The position numbers and the translations under genes were made by a program. Of a stretch of DNA of 56,834 nucleotides, positions 1-9,162 are shown piece after piece. The notes under the pieces were generated by a model. That model saw only the letters and a program-made list of their open reading frames with translations, had not been told where the DNA came from and made no database searches. The stretch comes from an uncultured Leifsonia sp. (GTDB lineage: Bacteria; Actinomycetota; Actinomycetes; Actinomycetales; Microbacteriaceae), in the NCBI RefSeq assembly GCF_945957465.1, contig NZ_CAMFLC010000024.1:1-56834 (forward strand), in the 5' to 3' direction. Position 1 is the first letter of the stretch. Each line of letters opens with the position of its first letter.

Positions 1-43
1 GGTTGTCACTCATGTGAAGTCACTGCTTCTTCAGCCTGTTCTC

Positions 44-304
44 TCAGTGCGGCCCCTGGCGGGATCGCAGTGCGGCCCGGATGGCCGTCGGGTCGAGGCT
101 CCCCTGCGCTCTCAGCGCACGACCGAAGGCCTTGCGCGTGAGTGCGAGATCGAGACACTCGTCGACCGGATGCAGCCACGCGCCCCGTCCGGGGAGAGTG
201 GCGGACGGGTCCGCCACGATTTCCGAATTCCGGAGAACGACCCTCAGAAGTGAGGACCGGGGAGCGCGAGAACGGCATCCGACGCACGTTCTGACGGCTT
301 CCAT
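44..304 (-). CDS. ylxR: YlxR family RNA-binding protein (DUF448)
   Basis: This 86-aa protein has the YlxR signature near its N-terminus (RTCVGCR), followed by the basic, compact fold typical of the family. YlxR proteins are nucleoid- or RNA-associated and are nearly always encoded between nusA and infB. Here the gene lies downstream of nusA on the same strand, so infB should begin just left of the window. I start at the ATG at 304 because a GAGGGG ribosome-binding site sits directly upstream; a longer reading frame to 370 lacks such support. The roughly 200-nt gap to nusA holds the repeat structure described separately. Family assignment is secure; the exact cellular role is not settled even in well-studied relatives. 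Confidence 0.88.
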   Translation of the reverse strand: MEAVRTCVGCRSRAPRSSLLRVVLRNSEIVADPSATLPGRGAWLHPVDECLDLALTRKAFGRALRAQGSLDPTAIRAALRSRQGPH

Positions 305-400
305 CTTACCCCTCACGCATCTCTGCGCCGAATCAGGACGGACTCCGCCGTCTGATGCAACACCGGGCACACGCTGCGCATTCCTTCGGCTGCCTTATTC

Positions 401-431
401 GTCGTCGAGGATCGAATCGGGCTGGATGTCG
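401..431. repeat. Distal copy of nusA 3'-end direct repeat
   Basis: These 31 nt are identical to 517-547, the end of nusA coding sequence. On the minus strand both copies encode the same residues (DIQPDSILDD) and both are followed by one codon and a TAA stop (Glu-stop here, Lys-stop in nusA proper). The period is 116 nt. The distal copy is not in frame with any gene I would call, so it looks like a relic of a tail duplication. Confidence 0.9.
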
Positions 432-482
432 TGCTCGTATGCCTTCGGCAACCGTGTCGCCACGGCTTCGCCGCGTCGGCAC

Positions 483-558
483 GGCGCGAAGATCGACATC
501 CAGCCCTCGCTTACTTGTCGTCGAGGATCGAATCGGGCTGGATGTCGATCTTCGCGCC
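483..558. repeat. 24-nt perfect inverted repeat around the nusA stop codon
   Basis: Positions 483-506 and 535-558 are exact reverse complements of 24 nt, separated by a 28-nt spacer that contains the nusA stop codon at 511-513. On the nusA-ylxR transcript this would form a long perfect stem. There is no U-tract, so it is not a standard intrinsic terminator; it may act as an mRNA-processing or attenuation element. The right arm is nusA coding sequence and the left arm lies after the stop. Confidence 0.88.
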
Positions 559-1518
559 CGTGAGCTTCGCCGCGAGCCGCGCGTTCTGCCCCTCCTTGCC
601 GATCGCCAGCGACAGCTGGTAGTCGGGGACGAGCGCGCGCACCGCCTTGAGCGACTCGTCGATCACGAAGGCACTGGTCACCTTGGCCGGCGAGAGCGCG
701 CTCGAGACGAACGTGGCGAGGTCGGGCGAGTAGTCGACGATGTCGATCTTCTCGTTGTTGAGCTCCGCCGTCACCGCACGCACGCGCTGACCGAGCTCGC
801 CGATGCAGGCGCCCTTGGCGTTCACTCCGGGCTCCGTCGCACGCACGGCGATCTTGGTGCGGTGGCCGGCCTCCCGCGCCAACGAGACGATCTCGACGAC
901 GCCGCTGGCGATCTCGGGCACTTCGAGGGCGAACAGCTTGCGGACGAGAGCCGGATGCGTGCGCGAGACCGTGATCGACGGCCCCTTCGCACCCTTGGCG
1001 ACGCTGGTCACATAGACACGGATGCGCGAACCGTGGGTGTACTCCTCCCCCGGCACCTGCTCCTCGGGAGGCAGGATGGCCTCCACGCTGCCCAGGTCGA
1101 TGTGGATCATGCGCGGGTTGGGGCCCTGCTGGATGACGCCGGCGACGATGTCGCCCTCGCGGCCGCGGAACTCGCCGAGCACCGCGTCGTCCGCGATGTC
1201 GCGCAACCGCTGGTTGATCACCTGCTTGGCCGCGAAAGCCGCGATGCGCCCGAAGTCGCTCGGGCTGTCCTCGGCCTCGCCGATGATGTTGCCCTCGTCG
1301 TCGCGTTCGGGAACGTAGACGGTGACATGCCCGGTCTTGCGATCCAGGTGCACGCGCGCGGCGGGCGGCTGGTCGCTGTGCCCGTGACGGTGGTCGGCCT
1401 GGTTGGTGTGCTTGAGATACGCGGTCAGGATGGCCTGCTCGATGATCTGCACAAGCTCGTCGAACGGGATCTCCTTCTCGCGCTCCATGAGACGCAAGAC
1501 GCTGAGGTCGATGTCCAT
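511..1518 (-). CDS. nusA: Transcription termination/antitermination factor NusA
   Basis: This 335-aa protein matches NusA: an N-terminal RNA-polymerase-binding domain (about residues 1-120), an S1 domain, and two KH domains ending near the C-terminus. NusA binds RNA polymerase and nascent RNA and modulates pausing, termination and antitermination. Length is normal for actinobacterial NusA, which lacks the extra C-terminal repeats of enterics. The start at 1518 is supported by a GAGGAGG site 5 nt upstream. ylxR follows on the same strand. rimP, usually directly upstream of nusA, is absent; a divergent DUF1206 gene occupies that position. The last codons lie in a direct repeat and in a 24-nt inverted repeat, so the C-terminal end may have been remodelled recently. 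Confidence 0.95.
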   Translation of the reverse strand: MDIDLSVLRLMEREKEIPFDELVQIIEQAILTAYLKHTNQADHRHGHSDQPPAARVHLDRKTGHVTVYVPERDDEGNIIGEAEDSPSDFGRIAAFAAKQVINQRLRDIADDAVLGEFRGREGDIVAGVIQQGPNPRMIHIDLGSVEAILPPEEQVPGEEYTHGSRIRVYVTSVAKGAKGPSITVSRTHPALVRKLFALEVPEIASGVVEIVSLAREAGHRTKIAVRATEPGVNAKGACIGELGQRVRAVTAELNNEKIDIVDYSPDLATFVSSALSPAKVTSAFVIDESLKAVRALVPDYQLSLAIGKEGQNARLAAKLTGAKIDIQPDSILDDK

Positions 1519-1614
1519 GCCGGCCTCCTCTATTCAGATCTTCGCCGCCGCGCGATGGCACGACGGACTCAGCTCTCTACGGTACCCGAGATTCCGGTGG
1601 GCCGGGACCCCGCG

Positions 1615-1620
1615 TACCCT
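1615..1620 (+). promoter_or_regulatory. -10 box (TACCCT) of a probably leaderless transcript
   Basis: TACCCT ends 7 nt before the ATG at 1628, with no ribosome-binding site between. A start at or next to the ATG would give a leaderless mRNA. The -35 region is not recognisable. Confidence 0.45.
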
Positions 1621-1627
1621 GCATGCC

Positions 1628-2410
1628 ATGAGCGCACCCACCCGAGCCGCATCTCGCCTCGAGCACAGTACGACCGTACGGATCCTCGCCCGCGTCGGGC
1701 TGGCCTCCATCGGCCTCCTGCACATCCTCATCGGCCTCATCGCGCTGGCCGTCGCCGCGGGCGCGGGCGGCCAGGCCGACCAGTCCGGCGCGCTGCAGGC
1801 GGTGGCGGCGGTGCCCGGCGGTGTCTTCGTGCTCTGGGCGATCGTCGTCGGCCTGATCGTGCTCGCAGTGTGGCAGTTGCTGGTGGCGTTCACGGCGCAC
1901 GGCGCGGGGACCACGCTGCTGGAGGTCGTGAAGGCCGTCGTCTACGCCGCGCTGGCCGTTGTCACGGTCTCCATCGCGAGCGGAGGCCACCACAACGCCT
2001 CCTCGAGCGAGAAGACGGCGAGCGCGCGCCTTCTGGCGCTGCCGGGCGGAGTCTTCCTGCTGGCGCTGATCGGACTGATCATCGTGGTGGTCGGCGTCGG
2101 CTTCATCCGCAACGGTGTCACGCACCGTTTCGAGCGCGACCTCAAGCTGCCGCCCGACCGGTGGGCCGGAGCCATCACCGTCCTCGGTCGCGTCGGCTAC
2201 GTCGCCAAGGGTGTCGCCCTGGTGCTGGTCGGAGGCCTGGTCGTCGCCGGGGCGATCACGTTCGACCCGTCGAAGGCGGCCGGCCTCGACGGCAGCCTGA
2301 AGGCGCTGGTGAGCGTGCCGTTCGGGGTGTTCCTGCTCATCGCGATCGCCATCGGGCTGCTCGCGTACGGCCTCTTCTGGTGCGTGCGAGCGGTCAAGGC
2401 ACGGCTCTGA
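1628..2410 (+). CDS. DUF1206 domain-containing membrane protein
   Basis: This 260-aa protein has six hydrophobic segments arranged as three repeated pairs, the architecture of DUF1206 proteins. Each unit carries a Gly-rich first helix (for example ARVGLASIGLLHILIG and GRVGYVAKGVALVLVG) followed by a short polar loop containing Pro-Gly-Gly-Val-Phe or a variant. No enzymatic motif is visible and no function is established for the family; a membrane location is clear. I start at the ATG at 1628 because a -10-like box lies 7 nt upstream and the N-terminus from there is a normal short cytoplasmic tail. It is divergent from nusA and convergent with the ABC exporter genes, 27 nt from the end of the latter. 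Confidence 0.82.
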   Translation: MSAPTRAASRLEHSTTVRILARVGLASIGLLHILIGLIALAVAAGAGGQADQSGALQAVAAVPGGVFVLWAIVVGLIVLAVWQLLVAFTAHGAGTTLLEVVKAVVYAALAVVTVSIASGGHHNASSSEKTASARLLALPGGVFLLALIGLIIVVVGVGFIRNGVTHRFERDLKLPPDRWAGAITVLGRVGYVAKGVALVLVGGLVVAGAITFDPSKAAGLDGSLKALVSVPFGVFLLIAIAIGLLAYGLFWCVRAVKARL

Positions 2411-2437
2411 GCCCCGTCGGGTCTGAGCCCGTCGGCT

Positions 2438-4429
2438 CTAAGCCCCTTCCTCCGCCGGCGCCGCGAACTGCGCGTTGTAGAGCGTGTAATAGGCCCCGCC
2501 GCGCGCGAGCAGCTCCGTGTGGGTGCCCTGCTCGACGATCCGGCCGGCCTCCATCACCAGGATCAGGTCGGCGTCGCGGATGGTCGACAACCGGTGCGCG
2601 ATCACGAACGACGTGCGGTCGGTGCGCAACACGCTCATGGCCTTCTGCACCAGGAGCTCCGTGCGGGTGTCGACGGACGATGTCGCCTCGTCCAGGATCA
2701 GGACGCTCGGGCGCGCGAGGAACGCGCGCGCGATGGTGAGCAGCTGCTTCTCGCCCGCCGAGACGTTCGAGCCTTCGTCATCGAGCACGGTGTCGTAGCC
2801 GTCGGGGAGCGTGCGCACAAACCGATCGACGTACGTCGCGCGGGCGGCATCGAGTATCTCCTCGTCGGTGGCATCCGGGCGCCCGTACGCGATGTTCTCG
2901 CGGATGGTGCCCTTGAACAGCCAGGTGTCCTGGAGCACCATGCCCATCCGCGCCCGCAGATCGTGACGCGTCATCGACGCGATGTCGACACCGTCGAGGG
3001 TGATCCGCCCCGAGTCGAGGTCGTAGAAGCGCATCATCAGGTTGACCAGGGTCGTCTTGCCGGCCCCGGTCGGTCCGACGATCGCGACGGTCTGGCCGGG
3101 TTCGGCCACCAGCGAGAGGTCCTCGATGAGCGGAGTGTCCGGCGCGTAGCGGAAGGACACGTCCTCGAAGGCCAGCCGACCGCGCGTGCCCTCGGGGCTC
3201 GCCGGCTCAGCCGGGTCAGGGGTCTGCTCGTCCGCGTCGAGGAGTTCGAACACCCTCTCGGCGCTGGCGACGCCGGACTGCAGCAGATTGGCCATCGAGC
3301 CGAGCTGCGTCAGCGGCTGGGTGAACTGACGGGAGTACTGGATGAACGCCGTCACGTCGCCCAGCTGCATCGCCCCGCTCGCCACTTGGAGGCCGCCGAC
3401 GACGGCGATCGCGACGTACATCAGGTTGCCGACGAACATCATCGACGGCATGATCAAGCCGGAGATGAACTGTGCTCCGAAGCTGGCCTGGTACATCTCC
3501 TGGTTCTTCTGACGGAACCGCTCCTCCACCTCGCGGTGCCGGCCGAACACCTTCACCAGCGAGTGCCCGGTGAAGGCTTCCTCGATCTGCCCGTTGAGCT
3601 CGCCGGTGTTGCGCCACTGCGCCACGAACAGCTTCTGCGATCGTTTCGCGATCAGCGTGGTCACCAACAGCGTGAGTGGAATGGTGATCAGCGCGATCAC
3701 GGCCAGCAGCGGCGACACCACGAACATCATCACCGTGACGCCGATCACCGTCAGCAAGGAGGTGAGCAGCTGGCTCAACGTCTGCTGCAGGGTCTGCGAG
3801 ATGTTGTCGATGTCGTTCGTGACGCGGCTCAAGAGCTCGCCGCGCTGCATCCGGTCGAAGTACGTCAGCGGGAGGCGGTGGATCTTCGCCTCCACGTCCT
3901 GGCGCAACCGGTACACGGTGCGCTGCGTGATCCCGTTGAGCACATAGCCCTGCAGGTAGCTGAACACCGACGACGCGATATAGAGGGCGAGAACCCACAT
4001 CAGCACGTGACCGACAGCAGCGAAGTCGATTCCCTGACCGGGCGTGAGCGTCATCCCCGAGATCAGATCGGCGAGCTGACCCTGGCCGCGGGCGCGCAGG
4101 CCCGCGATCGCCTGCGCCTGGGTGATGCCCTTCGGCAGCTGCGCGGAGATCGCTCCGGCGAACACCAGGTTGATCGCGTTCCCGAGCAGCTTGGGGCCGA
4201 GCACCGCGAAGAACACGCTCACCACGGCCAGGAGAGTCACGAAGACGATCCCGACCCGCTCGGGGCGCAGGCGGCCGGCCAGTCGCTTCGCCGACGGACC
4301 GAAGTTCATCGACTTGTCGCCCGGCATGGTCATTCCGCCGAAGGGACCGCCGCCCGGACCGCGCCGGACCGGAGTGCGGACCGGTGTCGGTGTCGTCGCG
4401 CCGCCCCGGGCGCCGTCAGCGCGGCTCAT
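2438..4429 (-). CDS. ABC exporter subunit (catalytic half of a heterodimer)
   Basis: This 663-aa half-transporter has an N-terminal six-helix membrane domain and a C-terminal nucleotide-binding domain. Visible motifs are Walker A (GPTGAGKTT), Walker B with the catalytic Glu ([11 protein letters not shown]) and an intact H-loop (IAHRLSTI). Its own signature is degenerate (VSAGEKQ instead of LSGGQ). The partner encoded just upstream has the reverse pattern, so together they form one consensus and one degenerate ATP site, as known for BmrCD and TM287/288-type exporters. Its ATG overlaps the partner's stop (ATGA), indicating coupled translation. The N-terminal extension of about 50 residues is Gly/Pro/Arg-rich and cytoplasmic. 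Substrate is unknown; lipids or drugs are typical for the family. Confidence 0.92.
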   Translation of the reverse strand: MSRADGARGGATTPTPVRTPVRRGPGGGPFGGMTMPGDKSMNFGPSAKRLAGRLRPERVGIVFVTLLAVVSVFFAVLGPKLLGNAINLVFAGAISAQLPKGITQAQAIAGLRARGQGQLADLISGMTLTPGQGIDFAAVGHVLMWVLALYIASSVFSYLQGYVLNGITQRTVYRLRQDVEAKIHRLPLTYFDRMQRGELLSRVTNDIDNISQTLQQTLSQLLTSLLTVIGVTVMMFVVSPLLAVIALITIPLTLLVTTLIAKRSQKLFVAQWRNTGELNGQIEEAFTGHSLVKVFGRHREVEERFRQKNQEMYQASFGAQFISGLIMPSMMFVGNLMYVAIAVVGGLQVASGAMQLGDVTAFIQYSRQFTQPLTQLGSMANLLQSGVASAERVFELLDADEQTPDPAEPASPEGTRGRLAFEDVSFRYAPDTPLIEDLSLVAEPGQTVAIVGPTGAGKTTLVNLMMRFYDLDSGRITLDGVDIASMTRHDLRARMGMVLQDTWLFKGTIRENIAYGRPDATDEEILDAARATYVDRFVRTLPDGYDTVLDDEGSNVSAGEKQLLTIARAFLARPSVLILDEATSSVDTRTELLVQKAMSVLRTDRTSFVIAHRLSTIRDADLILVMEAGRIVEQGTHTELLARGGAYYTLYNAQFAAPAEEGA

Positions 4430-6159
4430 GCCGCCTCCTCCGCGGTCAGCTGCGACGAGACGATCTCGGCGTAGGTCGGGTTGTTCTCGACGAGTTCGGC
4501 GTGCGTGCCGCGGCCGACCACCCTGCCGTCGTCGAGAACGATGATCTGGTCGGCGTCGACGATCGTGGACACACGCTGGGCCACCACGATCATGGTGGCG
4601 TCGGACACGTTCCGCCCCAGCGCCTGCCGCAGGCGCGCGTCCGTCGCGGTGTCGAGGGCCGAGAACGAGTCGTCGAAGATGAAGATCTCCGGGCGGCTGA
4701 CGAGCGCACGGGCTATCGCGAGCCGCTGACGCTGGCCGCCGGAGACGTTCGTGCCGCCCTGGGCGATGGGCGCCTCCAGCTTCTCGGGCATCTCCTCGAC
4801 GAATCCCTTGGCCTGGGCGATCTCGAGCGCGCGCCAGAGCTCCTCGTCGTCGGCGTCCGGGTTGCCGTACCGGAGATTGCTCGCCACCGTCCCGGAGAAC
4901 AGGTACGGCTTCTGCGGCACCAGGCCGATGCGCGACCAGAGCAGCTCGGGATCCAGCTCGGCGACGTCCACACCGTCGACCAGCACGATGCCGCTCGTGG
5001 CGTCGAACAGCCGCGGGATGAGATTGATCAGCGTGGTCTTGCCCGCGCCGGTGCTGCCGATGATCGCCGTCGTCTTGCCGGCATCGGCGAAGAACGTCAC
5101 GTCGCTGAGCACCGGCTGCTCGGCTCCCGGATACGAGAAGCCCACGCCGACGAACTCGACGGTGCCCTTCGCGGACACCTCGGTCACGGGTGCGGTGGGG
5201 ACCGCGACCGACGGCTCCGTTCCCAGAACCTGGCCGATCCGGTCGGCGCAGACCGCCGCACGCGGCACGAGCACCGCCATCATCGTGGACATCATGACGC
5301 CCATGAGGATCTGCATGAGGTACTGCAGGAAGGCCGTCAGGGTCCCGATCTGCATCGACCCGTCTGCCACCCGGAACGCGCCGAACCAGATCACCGCGAC
5401 GCTGGACACGTTGAGCACCAGCATCACGATCGGGAACATCAGCGCGAACAGGCGCCCGGCGCGGATCGCGGTGTCGGTCACCTCGTCGTTGGCGACGGTG
5501 AAGCGATCGGTCTCGACCTTCTCGCGCACGAACGCCCGGACCACGCGGATGCCGGTGAGCTGCTCGCGCAGCACGCGGTTGACCCTGTCGATCCGCTCCT
5601 GCATCATGCGGAACAGCGGGACCATCCTGACGATGATGACGCTCACCGCGATCAGCAGGACCGGAACGCTCACCGCGATGAGCCACGACAGCTGGATGTC
5701 TTGGCGCATGGCCAGGATGATTCCGCCGATCGCCAGGATCGGAGCCGATACCAGCAGCGTGCACGTCATCAGCACGAGCATCTGCACCTGCTGCACGTCG
5801 TTGGTGTTGCGCGTGATCAGCGACGGAGCACCGAAATGGGTGACCTCCCGCTCGGAGAACTCGCTGACGCGGTGGAAGATGGCGCCGCGCAGGTCGCGAC
5901 CGACCAGCATCGCGACTTTCGCCCCGAAGTAGACGGCTGTGATCGCGCAGGCGATCTGCACGATGGTGACGCCGAGCATCTCCGCGCCGGTCGAGAGGAT
6001 GTAACCGGTGTCGCCTTTCGCGATGCCGTTGTCGACGATGTCGGCGTTCAGCGTGGGCAGCCAGAGTGAGAGCAGCGACTGGGCGAGCTGGAAGACCACC
6101 ACCCCGACGAGGAGCGGCCAGTGCGGCCGGAGGAACCGGCCGAGGAGTTTCAGGAGCAT
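4426..6159 (-). CDS. ABC exporter subunit (degenerate-site half of a heterodimer)
   Basis: This 577-aa half-transporter has a membrane domain (residues 1 to about 320) and an ATPase domain with Walker A (GSTGAGKTT) near residue 370. The signature is good (VSGGQRQR), but two catalytic positions are altered: Walker B reads FDDSFSALD, with Asp in place of the general-base Glu, and the H-loop reads AQRVSTI, with Gln for His. This is the expected pattern for the non-catalytic partner of a heterodimeric multidrug or lipid exporter. The ATG at 6159 lies inside the end of tetR, overlapping it by 10 nt, so regulator and exporter form one operon tetR-exporter1-exporter2. Confidence 0.92.
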   Translation of the reverse strand: MLLKLLGRFLRPHWPLLVGVVVFQLAQSLLSLWLPTLNADIVDNGIAKGDTGYILSTGAEMLGVTIVQIACAITAVYFGAKVAMLVGRDLRGAIFHRVSEFSEREVTHFGAPSLITRNTNDVQQVQMLVLMTCTLLVSAPILAIGGIILAMRQDIQLSWLIAVSVPVLLIAVSVIIVRMVPLFRMMQERIDRVNRVLREQLTGIRVVRAFVREKVETDRFTVANDEVTDTAIRAGRLFALMFPIVMLVLNVSSVAVIWFGAFRVADGSMQIGTLTAFLQYLMQILMGVMMSTMMAVLVPRAAVCADRIGQVLGTEPSVAVPTAPVTEVSAKGTVEFVGVGFSYPGAEQPVLSDVTFFADAGKTTAIIGSTGAGKTTLINLIPRLFDATSGIVLVDGVDVAELDPELLWSRIGLVPQKPYLFSGTVASNLRYGNPDADDEELWRALEIAQAKGFVEEMPEKLEAPIAQGGTNVSGGQRQRLAIARALVSRPEIFIFDDSFSALDTATDARLRQALGRNVSDATMIVVAQRVSTIVDADQIIVLDDGRVVGRGTHAELVENNPTYAEIVSSQLTAEEAA

Positions 6160-6833
6160 CGTGGTTCTCCGTGTGCCGCGTCCGCGGCGGTCGTAGGGGT
6201 GTGGATCGCGAACGGCCGGCCTGCGACGCCCACCAGGGCGATCCGGGCCAGGTCGTCGACGCTGAACTCGATTCCGTCGTTCAGTGCGGGGAACGCGGAC
6301 GAGAAGCTGATGAGGCGGAGGATGTGCGCAACGCGCTCCGGCGGCCAATTGAGGTCGTCCGCCTCCGGCGCGAGAACCCGCGCGATGATGGCCGCGAACT
6401 CGCTGCGCTCCTGCGGGACCGGAGGCCGCTCGTGCCCGACGACGGCCATGATGCGCATCACGTTCCGGAAGCGCTCGCGCAGGAGGAAGACGATCGCGCG
6501 CACTTTGTGCTCGAGTGGAAGGGCGGGGTCGATGGAGCGCAGCGCCTGCCGGAGCGGTTCGGGGTCGAGGTACTTCTCGACGGCCGCCTGGACGAGCGTC
6601 TCCTTATCGCCGAACGCGCGGAAGATCGTGCCTTCGGCGATTCCGGCCGCGTCCGCGATCTGGCGGGAGGTCACCCCGCGTCCGTGCTCGATGAGGAGGG
6701 GGATGACCGCATCGATGATCATCGCCTTGCGGTCTTCGGGTGCCAGCGGCTGGGCCCGCGTCCGCCCCGGCTGGCCGACCTCCTGGTCGACCGCCGCCGC
6801 AGCGCGCGCATCCGTCGTCACACCGGTTTCCAC
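6150..6833 (-). CDS. TetR/AcrR family repressor of the ABC exporter
   Basis: This 227-aa protein has a TetR-type helix-turn-helix at about residues 30-85 ([22 protein letters not shown]) and a divergent ligand-binding C-terminal domain. It probably represses its own operon, which includes the two exporter genes it overlaps: a 7-bp-arm palindrome at 6853-6868 lies inside the spacer of a good promoter immediately upstream. The start is GTG at 6833, placed 7 nt after the -10 box, suggesting a leaderless message. The inducing ligand is unknown but is likely a substrate of the exporter. Confidence 0.9.
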   Translation of the reverse strand: METGVTTDARAAAAVDQEVGQPGRTRAQPLAPEDRKAMIIDAVIPLLIEHGRGVTSRQIADAAGIAEGTIFRAFGDKETLVQAAVEKYLDPEPLRQALRSIDPALPLEHKVRAIVFLLRERFRNVMRIMAVVGHERPPVPQERSEFAAIIARVLAPEADDLNWPPERVAHILRLISFSSAFPALNDGIEFSVDDLARIALVGVAGRPFAIHTPTTAADAAHGEPRCS

Positions 6834-6840
6834 GAAGGAG

Positions 6841-6870
6841 AGCGTAAACGGAGTGAGTGCTCACTCACAA
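6841..6870 (-). promoter_or_regulatory. tetR promoter with embedded TetR operator
   Basis: Read on the minus strand, TTGTGA (6870-6865) and TACGCT (6846-6841) are separated by 18 nt. The spacer and the inner part of the -35 box contain GTGAGTG-ct-CACTCAC (plus-strand 6853-6868), a palindrome of the type TetR repressors bind. Start codon GTG 6833 follows the -10 box by 7 nt. Confidence 0.7.
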
Positions 6871-6902
6871 CTGGGATGGCGTTCGCCCTGGGCGAACACC
6901 AC

Positions 6903-7874
6903 TCAGCCGCGCGGTGGGAAGAAGCCGGAGATGCGCTCCAGGTCGTCGGGAGTGGGTGACCAGGCGGTGGCCGCCTCCGCGTTGGCCACGATCTGCTCGG
7001 GCCGGGTGGCACCCGCGATCACGCTCGTGAGCCCGGGTTGCGCCAGCAGCCAGGCGAACGTCGCCGCCAGCATCGTCACGCCACGCTCATCGCAGAACGC
7101 CTGGTACTGCTCGATGGCATCCCACGGCGCTTCGTCGAGCAGGTGCTTGCGGATCATCATGATGCGGCTGTCGGCCGGGCCGCCCGATCGGCTGAACTTG
7201 CCGGTGAGCAGGCCGTTGTACAGCGGGAAGAACGGCAGGAAGCCGAGGCCGTAGGCGTTGACGGCGGGAAGCACCTCGCGCTCGGCATCGCGCTCCAGCA
7301 GGCTGTACTCGTTCTGCGACGAGATGAAGCGGGGATGCCCGGCGAGCCGGGCCGTGAACTCCGCCTCGGCGATCTGCCACCCGGAGAGATTGGAGTGGCC
7401 GATGTAGCGGATCTTGCCCTCGGTGATCAGATCGTCGAGCGTCGCGAGAGTCTCCTCGATCGGCGTCGCCGGGTCGGGACGGTGCAACTGGTACAGGTCG
7501 ATCCAGTCGGTGCGCAGCCGACGCAGCGAGGCCTCCACAGCGAGCCTGATGTAGCGTCGGGAGCCGCGCACACCCCAGTCGGGGCCGTTGGCGCCCGCCA
7601 TGTCCATGCCGAACTTGGTCGCGAGGACGATCTTGTCGCGCTTGCCCACCAGCGATGCGCCCATCAACGTCTCGGAGAGCCCGCGCTCCTTGCCGTAGAT
7701 GTCGGCCGTGTCGAAGAAGGTCACACCGGCGTCGATCGCCGCGCCGATGACGGCATCTGTGCCCTCCTGCGTCTCGGTCGCCGTGCCGGCGCGTCCGAAA
7801 TTGTTGCAGCCTAGGCCGATCGTGGACACGATCAGCCCGGACGGTCCGAGGGTGCGGTATTCGATGCTCGCCAT
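6903..7874 (-). CDS. Aldo/keto reductase
   Basis: This 323-aa protein is an aldo/keto reductase of the YajO/Tas-like type. Visible landmarks are the N-terminal strand with GLGCNNFGR, the catalytic Asp-Tyr region (FFDTADIYGKERGLSE), the active-site His in LYQLHRPDP, and the C-terminal NADP-binding stretch with IAGATRPEQ. Members reduce aldehydes and ketones with NADPH; the physiological substrate cannot be read from the sequence. I start at ATG 7874, where MASIEYRTLG begins the conserved strand; an in-frame ATG at 7898 adds eight poorly matching residues. A TAGACT box ends 7 nt upstream of 7874, indicating a leaderless message. Its 3' end faces the same direction as tetR, 30 nt from the operator. 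Confidence 0.93.
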   Translation of the reverse strand: MASIEYRTLGPSGLIVSTIGLGCNNFGRAGTATETQEGTDAVIGAAIDAGVTFFDTADIYGKERGLSETLMGASLVGKRDKIVLATKFGMDMAGANGPDWGVRGSRRYIRLAVEASLRRLRTDWIDLYQLHRPDPATPIEETLATLDDLITEGKIRYIGHSNLSGWQIAEAEFTARLAGHPRFISSQNEYSLLERDAEREVLPAVNAYGLGFLPFFPLYNGLLTGKFSRSGGPADSRIMMIRKHLLDEAPWDAIEQYQAFCDERGVTMLAATFAWLLAQPGLTSVIAGATRPEQIVANAEAATAWSPTPDDLERISGFFPPRG

Positions 7875-7881
7875 GGCGTCG

Positions 7882-7887
7882 AGTCTA
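7882..7887 (-). promoter_or_regulatory. -10 box TAGACT of the aldo/keto reductase
   Basis: On the minus strand TAGACT ends exactly 7 nt before ATG 7874. This spacing places the transcription start at the start codon. Confidence 0.5.
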
Positions 7888-7993
7888 GGCAGCTGCACGC
7901 CGGCGATCGAATCGGAAATCCCTCCACAGGAGCGCGCTTCGAGGACTTCTCCCCCATGTCCGATTTCCGCGAGTCGGTGTCGGACGCTGGCTC

Positions 7994-7999
7994 TAGAGT
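7994..7999 (+). promoter_or_regulatory. -10 box TAGAGT of the ogt-tag operon
   Basis: TAGAGT ends 6 nt before the ogt ATG at 8006 and there is no Shine-Dalgarno, so the message is probably leaderless. Confidence 0.5.
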
Positions 8000-8005
8000 C
8001 GAGCC

Positions 8006-8503
8006 ATGAGCAGTTCCCTCACGCACCTCCTCCGCATCCCGAGCCCGATCGGGCGCATCGAGCTGACCGGCGACGGCGAGGCCGTCACGTCGCTCTCGAT
8101 CGCCCGCGACGGCGTTCTTCCGCTCGATGACCACGCGGAGCGCAGCTCCGCCGTCCTCGACGATGCCGCCGCGCAGCTCGCGGAGTACTTCGCGGGCGAC
8201 CGCCGATCCTTCGACGTCCCCGTGCACCTGACGGGCACCCCCTTCCGCACAGCCGTGTGGGAACGCCTGGCCGATCTCGAATACGGAGCCCTCACGACCT
8301 ACGGCGAACTCGGTCTCGCGATCGGACGGCCGGGGTACGGCCGGGCGATCGGAGGCGCCGTGGGCGCGAATCCGGTGCCGATCATAATCGGCTGCCATCG
8401 GGTGCTCTCGTCGACCGGCAAGATCACCGGCTACAGCGGCGGCGACGGCATCCCCACCAAGCTGTGGCTGCTGGAGCACGAGGGGATCACCCTGGCCGCA
8501 TGA
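8006..8503 (+). CDS. ogt: Methylated-DNA--[protein]-cysteine S-methyltransferase
   Basis: This 165-aa protein is an O6-alkylguanine-DNA alkyltransferase. It transfers the alkyl group from O6-alkylguanine (or O4-alkylthymine) in DNA to its own active-site Cys in a suicide reaction. The motif PIIIGCHRV contains the acceptor Cys130; Gly replaces the more common Pro directly before it. The helix-turn-helix region TTYGELGLAIGRP and the Asn hinge upstream of the motif are present. The stop overlaps the start of tag (ATGA), so two alkylation-repair enzymes are made together. No Ada-type regulatory domain is fused. Confidence 0.95.
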   Translation: MSSSLTHLLRIPSPIGRIELTGDGEAVTSLSIARDGVLPLDDHAERSSAVLDDAAAQLAEYFAGDRRSFDVPVHLTGTPFRTAVWERLADLEYGALTTYGELGLAIGRPGYGRAIGGAVGANPVPIIIGCHRVLSSTGKITGYSGGDGIPTKLWLLEHEGITLAA

Positions 8504-9162
8504 CGACGACCGATCAGCGCGACGAACAGACACCTGCCACCGCGACCACCGCGTCGACTGCAGCGTCGACCACGGCCTCAGCCACACGCCGAGCGGCGCT
8601 CGTCGTGGGCGACGACGGGGTCGCCCGATGCTCGTGGTCGGCGAGCGACGCCGAATACCGCCGGTACCACGACGAGGAATGGGGCACACCCCAGCACGAT
8701 GCGCGCGCCCTCTACGAGAAGCTCTGCCTCGAAGGGTTTCAGGCAGGGCTGTCCTGGATCACGATCCTGCGGCGCCGGCCCGCCTTCCGCGAGGTCTTCC
8801 ACGGCTTCGACCCCACGCGCGTCGCAACGATGACGGAAGACGACGTGCAGCGCCTTCTGGGCGACGAGCGGATCATCCGCCACCGTGGCAAGATCGAGGC
8901 GACCATCTCGAACGCCAGGGCGACCCTCGCGCTCGACGTGCCCCTCGAGGTGCTGATGTGGGGCTTCGCTCCCGCCGGGCCTCGCGAGAGGCCTCGCGAA
9001 TGGGGAGATGTGCCGGCGGTGACGCCCGAGTCGACGGCCCTCAGCAAGGAGTTGCGCCGCCGCGGCTTCCGCTTCGTCGGACCCACCACCATGTATGCGC
9101 TCATGCAGGCGACGGGCATGGTCGACGACCACTTCGAGGGCTGCTTCCGCGCGGGTCGGTGA
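8500..9162 (+). CDS. tag: DNA-3-methyladenine glycosylase I
   Basis: This 220-aa protein matches Tag, which excises 3-methyladenine from DNA. It has the N-terminal zinc-binding Cys/His segment (RCSWSASDAEYRRYHDEEWG), the central glycosylase fold with GLSWITILRRRPAFRE, and the C-terminal FVGPTTMYALMQATGMVDDH with His and Cys ligands. The first 40 or so residues are an Ala/Thr-rich linker not seen in typical Tag proteins, so a later internal start is possible, but the ATG at 8500 overlaps the ogt stop and is the natural coupled start. Together with ogt it forms a two-gene alkylation-damage operon. Confidence 0.94.
   Translation: MTTTDQRDEQTPATATTASTAASTTASATRRAALVVGDDGVARCSWSASDAEYRRYHDEEWGTPQHDARALYEKLCLEGFQAGLSWITILRRRPAFREVFHGFDPTRVATMTEDDVQRLLGDERIIRHRGKIEATISNARATLALDVPLEVLMWGFAPAGPRERPREWGDVPAVTPESTALSKELRRRGFRFVGPTTMYALMQATGMVDDHFEGCFRAGR

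Noticed and set aside
355-2739. Very long plus-strand open frame antisense to nusA
   Set aside because: It is a GC-rich shadow frame: Arg/Asp/Leu-rich, no domain, and both nusA and the DUF1206 protein in the same span are clear.
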